A stretch of 64,000 nucleotides of DNA from Cuspidothrix sp046080125. GTDB taxonomy: Bacteria > Cyanobacteriota > Cyanobacteriia > Cyanobacteriales > Nostocaceae. Of the stretch, positions 43,849-53,600 are shown in pieces. A program made the translations under genes and the position numbers. Positions within the stretch are counted from its first letter, which is position 1; each line of letters opens with the position of its first letter. The notes under the pieces are model-generated. The model was not told the origin of the DNA. It saw only the letters and a list, made by a program, of their open reading frames with translations, and did no database searches. The stretch is from the NCBI GenBank assembly GCA_046080125.1, contig JBJTTJ010000163.1, positions 4,572-68,571 on the forward strand, read 5' to 3'.

Positions 43849-44646
43849 ATGAATATTTGCCAACTAGCAAATACTGGTGTTTATCTATCAAATTTATCTC
43901 AAAAAAATGTGAAATTTATTGAATGTGCTGCTGTGGAGTCTGATTACGTTGTATCATTACGACGACCGATTTTGAACAATATTAATTGTGAAATTAATCA
44001 AGGAGAGTTTGTAGTTTTATTAGGGTTGAATGGTGCAGGTAAATCAACATTATTAAAATCGTTAGTGGGGTTAGTGCCTTTATTTAAGGGAGAAGTTAAA
44101 ATTAATGGTGTTACCGTGAATAAGCAGAACTTCACCCAAATCCGTCGGCAGGTGGGAATGCTATTCCAGGGAGGGGGATTAATTCGCCAGTTATCGGCAA
44201 TTGATAATGTATTATGTGGGAGATTAGGTGTTAGGAAAACTCAACAGACTTTATGGGGATTTCCCCAGCGCGATCGCACATTAGCCTTAGAATTATTAAC
44301 ACAATTGGGATTAAAAGAACAGGTATATCAAAAAACCGGTCAATTGAGTGGTGGACAACAGCAGAAAGTAGCGATCGCCCGCGCATTAATACAATCACCA
44401 CAAATACAAATACTTTTAGCTGATGAACCAACAACAGGATTAGATGTCATAGCGTCACAACAAGTAATGGAAACTTTAGCAGAATTACATCAACAAGGTT
44501 TAACGATCATTAGCGTTTTACATGACTTAGCACTGGCTACAAAATATGGTCAACGAGCGATAATTTTAGATAGAGGTAAAATTATTTATGATGGTAAATG
44601 TGAGAACTTACAAGATAAGTTAGCATATTTTAATCAACAAAATTAA
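43849..44646 (+). CDS. phnC: Phosphonate-type ABC transporter ATPase
   Basis: 265 residues. Walker A is GLNGAGKST, Q-loop in GMLFQGGGLI, signature LSGGQQQKVAIARAL, Walker B ILLADEPTTGLD and switch His in SVLHDLALA. The N-terminal 35 residues precede the nucleotide fold and are longer than usual. GGGGGAG stands close before ATG 43849. It energises import of the PhnD ligand through the permease encoded 11 bases downstream. Confidence 0.92.
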   Translation: MNICQLANTGVYLSNLSQKNVKFIECAAVESDYVVSLRRPILNNINCEINQGEFVVLLGLNGAGKSTLLKSLVGLVPLFKGEVKINGVTVNKQNFTQIRRQVGMLFQGGGLIRQLSAIDNVLCGRLGVRKTQQTLWGFPQRDRTLALELLTQLGLKEQVYQKTGQLSGGQQQKVAIARALIQSPQIQILLADEPTTGLDVIASQQVMETLAELHQQGLTIISVLHDLALATKYGQRAIILDRGKIIYDGKCENLQDKLAYFNQQN

Positions 44647-44657
44647 TTTCCGAATCT

Positions 44658-45449
44658 GTGATTAAAAACATGAAAAAAAATTATCATTTACGATTTTTCC
44701 ATGTTTATCCATGGCTGATTTCGTTATCTATATTCCTATTTATAATAGGAGTATATGTTTGGGCACTACAAGGATTAAAAGTTGATTTTCAATTATTGAA
44801 AGATAGTTGGCCTTTCATCACAGATTTCATTTCTCGCTTATTTCCTCCAGATTTGCAAGTTCTGGATATAGCCATGAAAGGATTAATAGAAACTGTACAA
44901 ATGTCTATATGGGGAACATCCATAGGTGCAATTTTATCATTACCAATTGCCATAGCTAGTGCCAGTAATATCGCCCCTTTATGGTTAAGATGGATAGCAA
45001 ACTTACTACAAAACACTGTTCGTTCTGTACCGTCAATTATCTTAGGTTTAATCTTTGTTGCTGCTACAGGTTTAGGTGCTCCTGCCGGTACATTGGCATT
45101 ATCAGTATATAGTATTGGTTATCTTGCTAAGTTTTATCAACAAGCTATAGAATCAGTAGATAATCGTTCCTTACAATCCTTACAGGTTATTGGTGCATCC
45201 AGAATCCAAATTGTTCAGTATGGGATATTACCGCAAATATTACCACTAGGATTAGGTTATACTCTGTGGATGTTTGAATATAATATTCGTGCTGCTTCGG
45301 TTTTAGGAGTCGTGGGTGCTGGGGGTATAGGTTTTCAATTAAAAAGCTACATAGATGGGTTTGAATATACGAAAGCGACAACTATGATGTTAGTGCTATT
45401 AATAGTAGTAACGGTTATTGATTGGTTTAGTAGTAAGTTACGGCGCTAA
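44658..45449 (+). CDS. phnE: Phosphonate-type ABC transporter permease
   Basis: 263 residues from GTG 44658; ATG 44670 is possible. Six hydrophobic helices. The PhnE signature is present: LIETVQMSIWGTSIGAILSLP, NTVRSVPSIILGLIFV, and the coupling helix ESVDNRSLQSLQVIGASRIQ, then NIRAASVLGVVGAGGIGFQL. It forms the membrane channel for PhnD/PhnC. The spacing of 11 bases from phnC shows an operon. Confidence 0.92.
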   Translation: MIKNMKKNYHLRFFHVYPWLISLSIFLFIIGVYVWALQGLKVDFQLLKDSWPFITDFISRLFPPDLQVLDIAMKGLIETVQMSIWGTSIGAILSLPIAIASASNIAPLWLRWIANLLQNTVRSVPSIILGLIFVAATGLGAPAGTLALSVYSIGYLAKFYQQAIESVDNRSLQSLQVIGASRIQIVQYGILPQILPLGLGYTLWMFEYNIRAASVLGVVGAGGIGFQLKSYIDGFEYTKATTMMLVLLIVVTVIDWFSSKLRR

Positions 45450-45753
45450 TGTAGTAGGACTTACTATAAGATGTAGCTGAAAACCTGATTATTTGGTAGG
45501 GGTAATTCATGAATTACCCCTACTTTGGTTTGAATTGAAGGAAACTGCTGTGTTTTTTGCAATTAATTATCAAGTATTGACCAGTGATGCAGCGATGAGA
45601 TTAATTTTTGAATAAATCGTGCAAATTATCACAGCTAACGACTTACTAATGATTTATAATTGAGTTAATTGGCAGAAAATGTATTTTACGATTATCTATA
45701 TCTTAATAGTGCTTTTTTAAGCTTTGACGATTCGTTATGGTAGTAATATAATT
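45450..45753. other. Intergenic region with perfect palindrome
   Basis: 304 bases after phnE. It includes the 28-base perfect palindrome at 45496-45523, which may terminate the phn operon. The remaining sequence is AT-rich with no frame. Confidence 0.55.
45496..45523. repeat. ATTCATGAAT palindromic repeat, copy 4 (perfect)
   Basis: Twenty-eight-base perfect palindrome whose core is GGGGTAATTCATGAATTACC with outer GTAG/CTAC. It lies 47 bases after the phnE stop. Confidence 0.8.
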
Positions 45754-46245
45754 ATGGGCAATTCTTCCCTTTTATCCAGACCTTTAAACTTCCAAGAGGA
45801 TTATCCATGTCCAGTGTGTCGCATTGGCAAAATTTCACAAATGCCGATGATGGAAGCGATGTCATGTGATTTCTGCCGTGAAATTTTCACTATGAATTTA
45901 GAATTGCAGCAAATTAAAATGCCTTCCAGAGAACCTGCTTTAGTTTGGAAATGGAATGGATTTAAGTGGGTGGAATCTCAATTAGTTGGTGTGGAATTAG
46001 GGTGGGGTTATGGTTTAGCTGGAATGGCTTTGATAATTCTCCCTACCAGTTTAATTGCTATTACTGCATATTATTTTCCTCCTCATCCCTCTAGTCCTTT
46101 ATCATGGATTCCATCTATTTGGACGATATTAACCTTTATATCCCATTCAGCAATAATTATCTGGATTTTGATTGAAGTTTACCAAATCCCAATTATGGCT
46201 TATGTCCGAGGTATGACTCGCTGGCGACATGACTTAATCAGGTAA
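45754..46245 (+). CDS. Hypothetical membrane protein with CxxC zinc-ribbon start
   Basis: 163 residues from ATG 45754; TTG 45724 adds ten unsupported residues. The N-terminal half has two CxxC pairs (CPVCRIGK and CDFCREIF), a zinc-ribbon-like arrangement. The C-terminal half has two membrane helices (GYGLAGMALIILPTSLIAI and FISHSAIIIWILIEVYQI). I do not recognise the family, which seems cyanobacterial. It precedes the J-domain/pentapeptide gene on the same strand by 96 bases. Confidence 0.65.
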   Translation: MGNSSLLSRPLNFQEDYPCPVCRIGKISQMPMMEAMSCDFCREIFTMNLELQQIKMPSREPALVWKWNGFKWVESQLVGVELGWGYGLAGMALIILPTSLIAITAYYFPPHPSSPLSWIPSIWTILTFISHSAIIIWILIEVYQIPIMAYVRGMTRWRHDLIR

Positions 46246-46341
46246 AAAAAGATAGATAGTAGTAGCAATCAATCGTTATACTGATCAAAAGGCTGTATAA
46301 CTGATCATTTTCTTAAAGATTATTAATAGTAGCAATACACC

Positions 46342-47019
46342 ATGACAAGCGAACTGGAGCGATACTACAGAATCTTGGATTTAGAGCCAGGGGCTACCCT
46401 CGAAGATATCAATCAGGCTTATAAAGATTTAATGTTTGTTTGGCATCCAGACCGCTTGCCTAAAGATAACCTGCGTTTGCAAAATAAAGCCCAGGAAAAG
46501 CTGAAATCATTTAATGAGGCGCGGGAGAAATTACGTTCTTTACGAGATAAACAGTCAACCTCCTCCCATTCCCCCCCATCACCATCATCGCCATTCTATT
46601 CATCATATACCTATACTTCTTCATCGTCACAGAGGACTCAAAACTCCTCAGTAAGTACAGATTTAAGCGGTAAAGATTTTAGCCGAGCTAATTTAAGTAA
46701 TCGAGACCTATCAGGCAGAAATTTGAGCTATGCTAATTTGAGTGGGTCTAATCTCAGTGATACTTTTATGCACAAAGTAATTTTGCGAGGTGCGGACTTA
46801 TCAGAAGCTAATTTATTTAGAGCTAACTTATTGTTAGCAGATTTAAGAGAAGCTAATTTACGTTCAGCGAACTTAATTGGTGCGGATCTTAGCGGTGCTG
46901 ACTTACGGGGTGCTGATTTGACAGGAGCGCGGATTCGTTCAGGCGATCGCCTACTGGTAAAATTAATTGGTGCTAACTTAGCTGGGGCTATCATGCCCGA
47001 TGGTATAATTCACAGCTAA
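46342..47019 (+). CDS. J-domain protein with pentapeptide repeats
   Basis: 225 residues. A J domain occupies about 6-70 (YYRILDLEPGATLEDINQAY, HPD in VWHPDRLPKDN). A Ser/Pro/Thr-rich linker follows at about 72-108. A right-handed beta-helix of roughly 18 pentapeptide repeats (A[DN]LS/R pattern, for example SGADLRGADLTGA) then runs to about residue 216. The J domain should recruit an Hsp70, and the repeat helix would bind a partner. Such fusions occur in cyanobacteria with unknown function. A ribosome site is not obvious. Confidence 0.88.
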   Translation: MTSELERYYRILDLEPGATLEDINQAYKDLMFVWHPDRLPKDNLRLQNKAQEKLKSFNEAREKLRSLRDKQSTSSHSPPSPSSPFYSSYTYTSSSSQRTQNSSVSTDLSGKDFSRANLSNRDLSGRNLSYANLSGSNLSDTFMHKVILRGADLSEANLFRANLLLADLREANLRSANLIGADLSGADLRGADLTGARIRSGDRLLVKLIGANLAGAIMPDGIIHS

Positions 47020-47524
47020 AATCACAAAGCCCAGATTTAACAACAGATTTTCATTTTGGCTAAGTTACCTTTATGGAAGAGACTAGTATAAAATAAAATT
47101 TATTTGCCACAAAAAACCACAATATTACTTATAATAAAGGGTAAATTAGTAATTGTTATTGCAAAATCAATTACCAGTAAGCAATATACCAGTTAATAGT
47201 TACCAAATAAACTAAATTAATAATATAGCCATAGTCCATATTATATGAGAGAATCTATTCCCTAGCCTTTGACTGCATTAGTCCGAGCAGAGGGTCATAT
47301 ATATCAATAGGCAGAAATCAACAGCTAAACTCATACTGAGCAATCAAATATCTGGATATTTCTGTATATTGATACTTGATTAGTCATTGTTATGCTGTAA
47401 GCATTTAGCAGTTAGCTTTTTAAGCGTTAAACCCAAAATCTCCTGATTTAACATTCTTGCCCTTAACATCTGACTAGCATAAATTCTTACAAAATAGTTT
47501 AATTTATTTCTGTTAAAAATTATC
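47020..47524. other. 505-base intergenic region
   Basis: Strongly AT-rich, stops in all frames, no repeats or hairpins that stand out. It probably contains the promoter for the epimerase gene. Confidence 0.5.
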
Positions 47525-48349
47525 ATGAACATTGCAATTATTGGTTGTGGTTATGTGGGTTATGCAGTTAGCAAACATTGGCAAGCAAAAGGTAATTTTA
47601 ATCTGACAGTAACTACAACTAATTCAGAAAGGATACCCGTTTTAGAGACAGTTGCACAAAGAGTAATTGTTACCCATGGTAATGATAGCGAAAAATTGAA
47701 AAATGTATTAAAGAATCAGGAAGTTGTTTTATTAAGTATCGGGGCAAAAAATGCCAATTCCTATGAAGAAACATACCTGGAAACAGCCAGAACTATAGTT
47801 TCACTTCTGCCTCTATTTCCTAATATTCATCAAGTAATATATACAGGTAGTTATTCAATTTATGGAGATAGAAATGGTGTTTGGGTAGATGAAGAAAGCC
47901 CTCCAGCACCAGCTAACCGCAATTCTCAACTGCTGCGAAAAACTGAGGATATCTTATTATCAGCAAATAATGAGAATACCCGCGTGTGTATTTTACGTTT
48001 AGGAGGTATTTACGGACCAGGGAGAGAACTAGCTAAAATATTTGGCACAGTGGCAGGAACAACCCGTCCAGGCAATGGTGAAGATATCACAAATTGGATT
48101 CACTTAGATGATATTGTTAGCACAATAGAATTTGCCTGTGAGCATCGCTTAGAAGGAATTTACAATCTTGTAGATGATAGTCATCTCACTAATAAAGAAT
48201 TACTGGATAATGTGATGAAGAAAAATAACTTACCCAATGTTATTTGGGATGCAGATAATAAAAATACCCGCCCTTATAATGCCTGGGTATCCAATCAAAA
48301 ACTCAAAGATGCAGGATATAAATTGATTCATCCCCAGATGATTTTTTAG
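47525..48349 (+). CDS. NAD-dependent epimerase/dehydratase (extended SDR)
   Basis: 274 residues. The N-terminal dinucleotide site is IAIIGCGYVGYAV. TGSYSIYGDRNG contains the catalytic Ser region of atypical SDRs, although the YxxxK pair is not standard (QLLRKTEDI). The block VCILRLGGIYGPGRE and NWIHLDDIV are typical of YeeZ/YbjT-like or sugar epimerase relatives. The substrate is unknown. It is 29 bases upstream of the alpha/beta-hydrolase-fold gene. Confidence 0.8.
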   Translation: MNIAIIGCGYVGYAVSKHWQAKGNFNLTVTTTNSERIPVLETVAQRVIVTHGNDSEKLKNVLKNQEVVLLSIGAKNANSYEETYLETARTIVSLLPLFPNIHQVIYTGSYSIYGDRNGVWVDEESPPAPANRNSQLLRKTEDILLSANNENTRVCILRLGGIYGPGRELAKIFGTVAGTTRPGNGEDITNWIHLDDIVSTIEFACEHRLEGIYNLVDDSHLTNKELLDNVMKKNNLPNVIWDADNKNTRPYNAWVSNQKLKDAGYKLIHPQMIF

Positions 48350-48378
48350 TCTGTATTTACAATTATCATCGTCTCATC

Positions 48379-49296
48379 ATGTCATCATCTAAACTCAACA
48401 ACACAACAGCATCTCCAACCCAGTATTATAGCTGGGAAAACTGCCTGTGTGCTTACGAAATCCATCAACCAACCAGTTCTACTCCCACAGGAATTCCTTT
48501 ACTATTAATCCATCCTATCGGTGTTGGATTATCTCGACAATTTTGGCGGAGATTTTGCCAGGAATGGTATGATAAAAATCACCAAAATCCTATTTACAAT
48601 CCTGATTTATTAGGATGTGGTGAAAGTGATATGCCAGTTTTAGCACATACACCAATTAACTGGGCAAAACAATTACAATACTTCTTACAAACTGTAGTCA
48701 AAAAACCAGCTATTATTATCGTTCAAGGTGCTTTATCAACCGTTGCCATTGAATTGGTAAAACTGGAAAAAGAACTAATAGCTGGTATAGTATTTTCTGA
48801 CCCTACATCTCGTCCGGTCATTACTAAAAATGCCCCCAAATGGCAACAAAAACTACTTTGGAGGATTTTTAAATCTCCCATAGGTAATCTATTCTTCCGC
48901 TATGCCCGCACCCGGAGATTTTTGTATTCTTTTTCATCAGAAAAATTGTTTTCTCTTAGTAAAAATGTTGATGATGAATGGCTAAATACCCTTATGGCGG
49001 ATGCTAAAAATATGAATAGCCGTTATGCTGTATTTGCTTTTTTGGCGAGATTTTGGCAAAGAGATTACACAAATGATATTGCTGCCATTACCCATCCCAC
49101 ATTATTAGTGATAGGAGAAAAATCTCTAGGTATTAGTAAAGAAAGTAAAAAAGAACTCCCAGATGAAAGATTAGAATTTTATCTTAGTTGCTTACCTCAA
49201 AGTCAGTCAGTAAAAATGATTGGTAAAAATGTCATGCCCTATGAATATAGTCAGGAATTTGTGGGAGCAATATCACCATTTATAACTTCTATTTAA
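48379..49296 (+). CDS. Alpha/beta-hydrolase-fold protein lacking the nucleophile elbow
   Basis: 305 residues of the alpha/beta-hydrolase fold: LLLIHPIGVGLSRQFWRRF (oxyanion region), NPDLLGCGESDMP, and a C-terminal lid and strand (PTLLVIGEKSLGIS). At the nucleophile position, after IIIV, stands QGALST instead of GxSxG, so the classic Ser is missing. A catalytic role is doubtful unless Ser three residues later serves. It is probably cotranscribed with the epimerase gene. Its relatives in cyanobacteria are also annotated simply as hydrolases. Confidence 0.75.
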   Translation: MSSSKLNNTTASPTQYYSWENCLCAYEIHQPTSSTPTGIPLLLIHPIGVGLSRQFWRRFCQEWYDKNHQNPIYNPDLLGCGESDMPVLAHTPINWAKQLQYFLQTVVKKPAIIIVQGALSTVAIELVKLEKELIAGIVFSDPTSRPVITKNAPKWQQKLLWRIFKSPIGNLFFRYARTRRFLYSFSSEKLFSLSKNVDDEWLNTLMADAKNMNSRYAVFAFLARFWQRDYTNDIAAITHPTLLVIGEKSLGISKESKKELPDERLEFYLSCLPQSQSVKMIGKNVMPYEYSQEFVGAISPFITSI

Positions 49297-49317
49297 GAAT
49301 GTTTTTCCCCATCATCT

Positions 49318-49404
49318 GTAGGTTGGGTTGAGGTACGAAACCCAACACCTCACATTTATATTTTGATGTTAATGTTGGGTTTCACTTCATTCAACCCAAC
49401 CTAC
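49318..49404. repeat. Long inverted repeat (cruciform) GTAGGTTGGG type
   Basis: Outer arms GTAGGTTGGGTTGA (49318-49331) and TCAACCCAACCTAC (49391-49404), 14 perfect pairs. Inner arms GAAACCCAACA and TGTTGGGTTTC pair as well. Confidence 0.85.
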
Positions 49405-49588
49405 GGAACTATTTAGGGTTTGCAGCAAAAAGTTATCTGTGAGGAGAGGGAACAGTGTCAAGAGTTGGATAGGAACAGTTTTTCCTAGGAGTTTCCACAT
49501 CATAAAAGCTTGCACTTTTTCAAATTCAAACAGCCCCAAATCCTTTATATGTATTGCTTTCAGGTTTATTCAGCCAGCCCTATTCAAT

Positions 49589-49670
49589 AATGTTTTTCCC
49601 TATCATCTGTAGGTTGGGTAGAACGCAATGAAACCCAACATGATTTACATTTTGTAGGGTGGGTAATGCC
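49589..49670. repeat. Second copy of the GTAGGTTGGG repeat (partial)
   Basis: Begins with the same flank as the first element (AATGTTTTTCCC..ATCATC), followed by GTAGGTTGGGT and ATGAAACCCAACATG, then a GGTGGGTAATGCCCACC hairpin. The shared flank shows a duplication that included neighbouring DNA. Confidence 0.7.
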
Positions 49671-49685
49671 CACCATTGATGATGA

Positions 49686-50579
49686 TTATAATTTATGCAC
49701 CGTAGGAGTCAAGCTAGTTAAATCATCAATATTCCGTTTGATAGTTGTGCAAATTGTATCTAAAGGTAAGTCATTTTCATCATAGCCAAAAGGATTTTCT
49801 ATTTCTAGACCAATAGCTTCAATACCTAACAAAGTAAAGCTCACTAATCCAGTAATAAAACCAGTCCACCAGCCAAGCTGTGCTACTATTTGAAATGGTA
49901 GAAGTAAGCAATATAGTAATAATAATTGTTTGAGGTGAATAGCATAAGCTAAAGGCATGGGTGTTTTTAAAATTCTTTCACAAGAACCTAAGTTATCTAC
50001 TAATATATTCAATAATCCTTGCATAGATGCTAGTTGATAACTATTCAGGCAATTACGATTATATTGGTGTTCTAAATAATCTCCAATCCAGAAAGATACT
50101 TCTAAAGGAGGATTATTCATACTCTTGAGTTTGTTACAATTGGGGCTAGATATTAGTGCTTCTACTTCAGTATTGATAGGTTCACTTCGTAAATGCAGTT
50201 TTGTAGCTACAGCAAAAGCCACAAGTAAGTTTAAAGCAGCAATTTTATTGTCTTTATCTTCTGGTTCTTTTTCATAAATAGATACCCAAATTTGTCGGGA
50301 TAAATTACGGATAGTATTTACCATTGTTCCCCAGCATTTTCGCCCTTCCCAAAAGCGTTCATAGGCTGTATTAGTCCGAAATACTAATAATAAACCTAAA
50401 ACGATACTAGGAATAACACTACCTAAAATGGGTTGGGAAACTGGAATCTGAGAATGATAAAGTATAGAAACTAATATTCCGAATGTACCACATAAAAGCA
50501 CCCGTTTGTAAATAGCAATAATGACTGAACCTTTAATTTGTAAAGCCGTTTGAAACCATTGGGGTTGTTCTTCTGCCAT
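49686..50579 (-). CDS. Bestrophin-family (UPF0187) anion channel
   Basis: 297 residues with four hydrophobic segments. Bestrophin motifs are seen: YKRVLLCGTFGILVSILYH, LGLLLVFRTNTAYERFWEGR and WGTMVNTIRNLSRQ. A pore-lining region and the cytosolic C-terminal IENPFGYDENDLPLDTI follow. In photosynthetic organisms such channels pass chloride or bicarbonate and tune thylakoid ion balance; the bacterial one may conduct sodium. The ATG 50579 start matches the family. Confidence 0.9.
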   Translation of the reverse strand: MAEEQPQWFQTALQIKGSVIIAIYKRVLLCGTFGILVSILYHSQIPVSQPILGSVIPSIVLGLLLVFRTNTAYERFWEGRKCWGTMVNTIRNLSRQIWVSIYEKEPEDKDNKIAALNLLVAFAVATKLHLRSEPINTEVEALISSPNCNKLKSMNNPPLEVSFWIGDYLEHQYNRNCLNSYQLASMQGLLNILVDNLGSCERILKTPMPLAYAIHLKQLLLLYCLLLPFQIVAQLGWWTGFITGLVSFTLLGIEAIGLEIENPFGYDENDLPLDTICTTIKRNIDDLTSLTPTVHKL

Positions 50580-50696
50580 AAAATCCTTTGAATATCTCCA
50601 ATATCAGATAAAATATACATATCATATACAAAATTGCTATACCTGTTAATATCTAGTTAAACGTTTTTATAAATGCTCTAAGAGGTGTAATCTACA

Positions 50697-53600
50697 ATGA
50701 CCTGGGAATTTTGGATTGATAGGGGTGGTACATTTACTGATATTGTTGCTAAACGCCCCGATGGTAAGTTACAAATTCACAAACTTTTATCCGAAAATCC
50801 CGAACGTTACACCGATGCGGCTATTCAGGGAATCAAGGAAATACTCGGGATTGCTGAGGATGAAACTATTCCCATAGATAAAATTGGTGTTGTCAAAATG
50901 GGAACAACAGTGGCTACAAATGCCCTACTGGAAAAAAAAGGGGATAGAACTGTTTTACTTATCACCAAAGGCTTTCGAGATGCTTTAAGAATTGGATATC
51001 AGAACCGTCCTGACATTTTTGCCCGCCAGATTATCTTACCAGAAATGTTGTATGAGCAAGTAATTGAAGTAGAAGAACGTTATAATGCTCAAGGTAAAAT
51101 ATTAATAAATCTAAATTTGGATATCCTGCGTCCAAAGCTGCAATTAGCCTATAATCAAGGTATTTGTGCCTGTGCCATTGTGTTTATGCACGGTTATCGC
51201 TACACTAACCATGAAAAACAGGTGGCCGAATTAGCTAAAAATATTGGTTTTACTCAAGTTTCCGTATCTCATGCAGTCACCCCATTGATGAAATTAGTCA
51301 GTCGGGGTGATACCACTGTAGTTGATGCTTATTTATCGCCAATTTTACGGAGATATGTAAATCAGGTGGCCAGTCAGTTAGGAAAAAACGTCACTCTGCA
51401 ATTTATGCAATCCCACGGCGGATTGACTGATGCGGAAAGATTCCAAGGTAAAGATAGTATCTTATCTGGTCCGGCGGGAGGAATTGTGGGGGCTGTAGAA
51501 ACTAGCCTGATAGCAGGATTTGAGAAAATTATTAGTTTTGATATGGGTGGTACATCTACGGATGTGGCTCATTATCATGGTGAATATGAACGCACTTTAG
51601 AAAGCGAAGTTGCTGGGGTGAGGTTGCGAAATCCGATGATGGCTATTCATACCGTAGCTGCTGGTGGTGGATCAATTTTACATTATGATGGTTCTCGCTA
51701 TCGTGTGGGACCAGAATCAGCCGGCGCAAATCCAGGTCCTGCGGCCTACTCTAAAGGTGGACCCCTAACGGTGACAGATTGTAATGTCATGGTGGGTAAG
51801 TTGCAACCAGCTTTTTTCCCCCAGGTATTTGGTGTCAATGCTAATGAACCTCTAAATATAGAAGTCGTCAAGGAAAAATTTACGGAATTTTTAGCAGAAA
51901 TTGGTGATAATCGCACAGTAGAAGAATTAGCAAGCGGTTTTCTGTCCATAGCTGTAGATAAAATGTCCAATGCCATAAAGAAAATCTCTCTTGAACGTGG
52001 TTATGATATATCTGAGTATACTTTGTGCTGTTTTGGCGGTGCGGGTGGACAACACGCTTGTTTAATTGCCGATGCTTTGGGAATGAAACAGGTGTTTATT
52101 CATCCCTATTCTGGTGTTTTATCCGCCTATGGTATGGGTTTAGCAGATGTGAGGGTGTTAAAAGAAAAGGCAATTGAAGCGGTTTTAGAATTAGAATTAT
52201 TGTCAGATTTACAGGCGGTATTTACAGAATTAGCAGCACAGGGAAAACAGGAATTAAACCGCCAAGATGCTGATTATCCTCAGATAAACTTGTATCAAAA
52301 ACTGCTTTTAAGATATGAAGGGACAGATGCGCCTTTAGTAGTGGATTTTGCCGATTTACCCACAATGCAAAATCAGTTTGCAGAGTTACATCGGCTGCGT
52401 TATGGCTTTATTGCGGCGGAAAAGCGGTTAATTGTAGAAGCGGCAACGGTAGAGTTAGTATTACATCATCATCGCCATTCTGAACCTGTAGTTTCACGGT
52501 TAAATGATAATTTACCTATTACTGAGACTACCGTGCAGATGTACACAGTGGGGAAATGGTGGGATACTCCGGTTTACCGTCGGGAGAATTTACAACCGGG
52601 AGACTGTATTTCAGGTCCGGCAATTATTGTCGAAGCAACGGGTACAAATATCATTGAACCCCATTGGCAAGCAAAATTAACTAATCTTCAGAATTTGATA
52701 TTAAACCGGACTGTAATCCAAAATCCAAAATCTAAAATCCAAAATCGTAAAGATGCTGTGATGTTGGAAATTTTTAATAATTTATTTAGAGCGATCGCTG
52801 AACAAATGGGGATAACATTACAAAATACCAGTTCTTCTGTCAATATTAAAGAAAGGCTAGATTTCTCCTGTGCGATTTTCGACCATCATGGAAAATTATT
52901 GGCCAATGCCCCCCATATTCCTGTACATTTAGGTTCGATGAGTGAAAGTATCCAGGCTTTAATTTCCACTCATGAAGATAATATTCGACCTGGTGATGTT
53001 TTCGCTGCTAATAATCCCTACAATGGAGGAACTCACCTTCCTGATATTACAGTTATTACTCCGGTATTTCTTGACTCCCAACTTCCCATTTTCTATGTTG
53101 CTTCACGGGGACATCATGCCGATATTGGCGGAATAACTCCCGGTTCAATGCCACCTCATAGTACAACTATCACAGAAGAAGGAATTTTATTAGATAATTT
53201 CCCATTAGTTAAAGCTGGTCTTTTCTGTGAACAGGAATTAATTAATATCCTTAGCAGTGAACCTTACCCAGCGAGAAATATTACCCAAAATATCGCTGAC
53301 TTAAAAGCCCAAATTGCCGCGAATGAATTGGGCGTTAAAGAATTACTAAGAATGGTAGAACACTACAGTTTAGAAACGGTTCAAGCCTATATGGGTTTTG
53401 TACAAGATAATGCTGAATTATCGGTGCGTCGAGTAATTAAAGTTTTAAAAAATGGTAGTTTTAGTTATCCTTTAGACAATGGAAGTATAATTAAAGTCGA
53501 AATTACTATTGATAAAAAACTCAGAAACGCCAAAATAGATTTTACTGGGACTTCACCACAATTAAATAATAACTTTAATGCCCCTTCAGCCGTATGTAAA

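Larger units (their letters stand above)
49297..49685. other. Repeat-rich intergenic region before the bestrophin gene
   Basis: 389 bases between convergent genes, occupied mostly by GTAGGTTGGG repeats: a long inverted repeat (49318-49404) and a second, partial copy (49589-49670). Confidence 0.7.
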
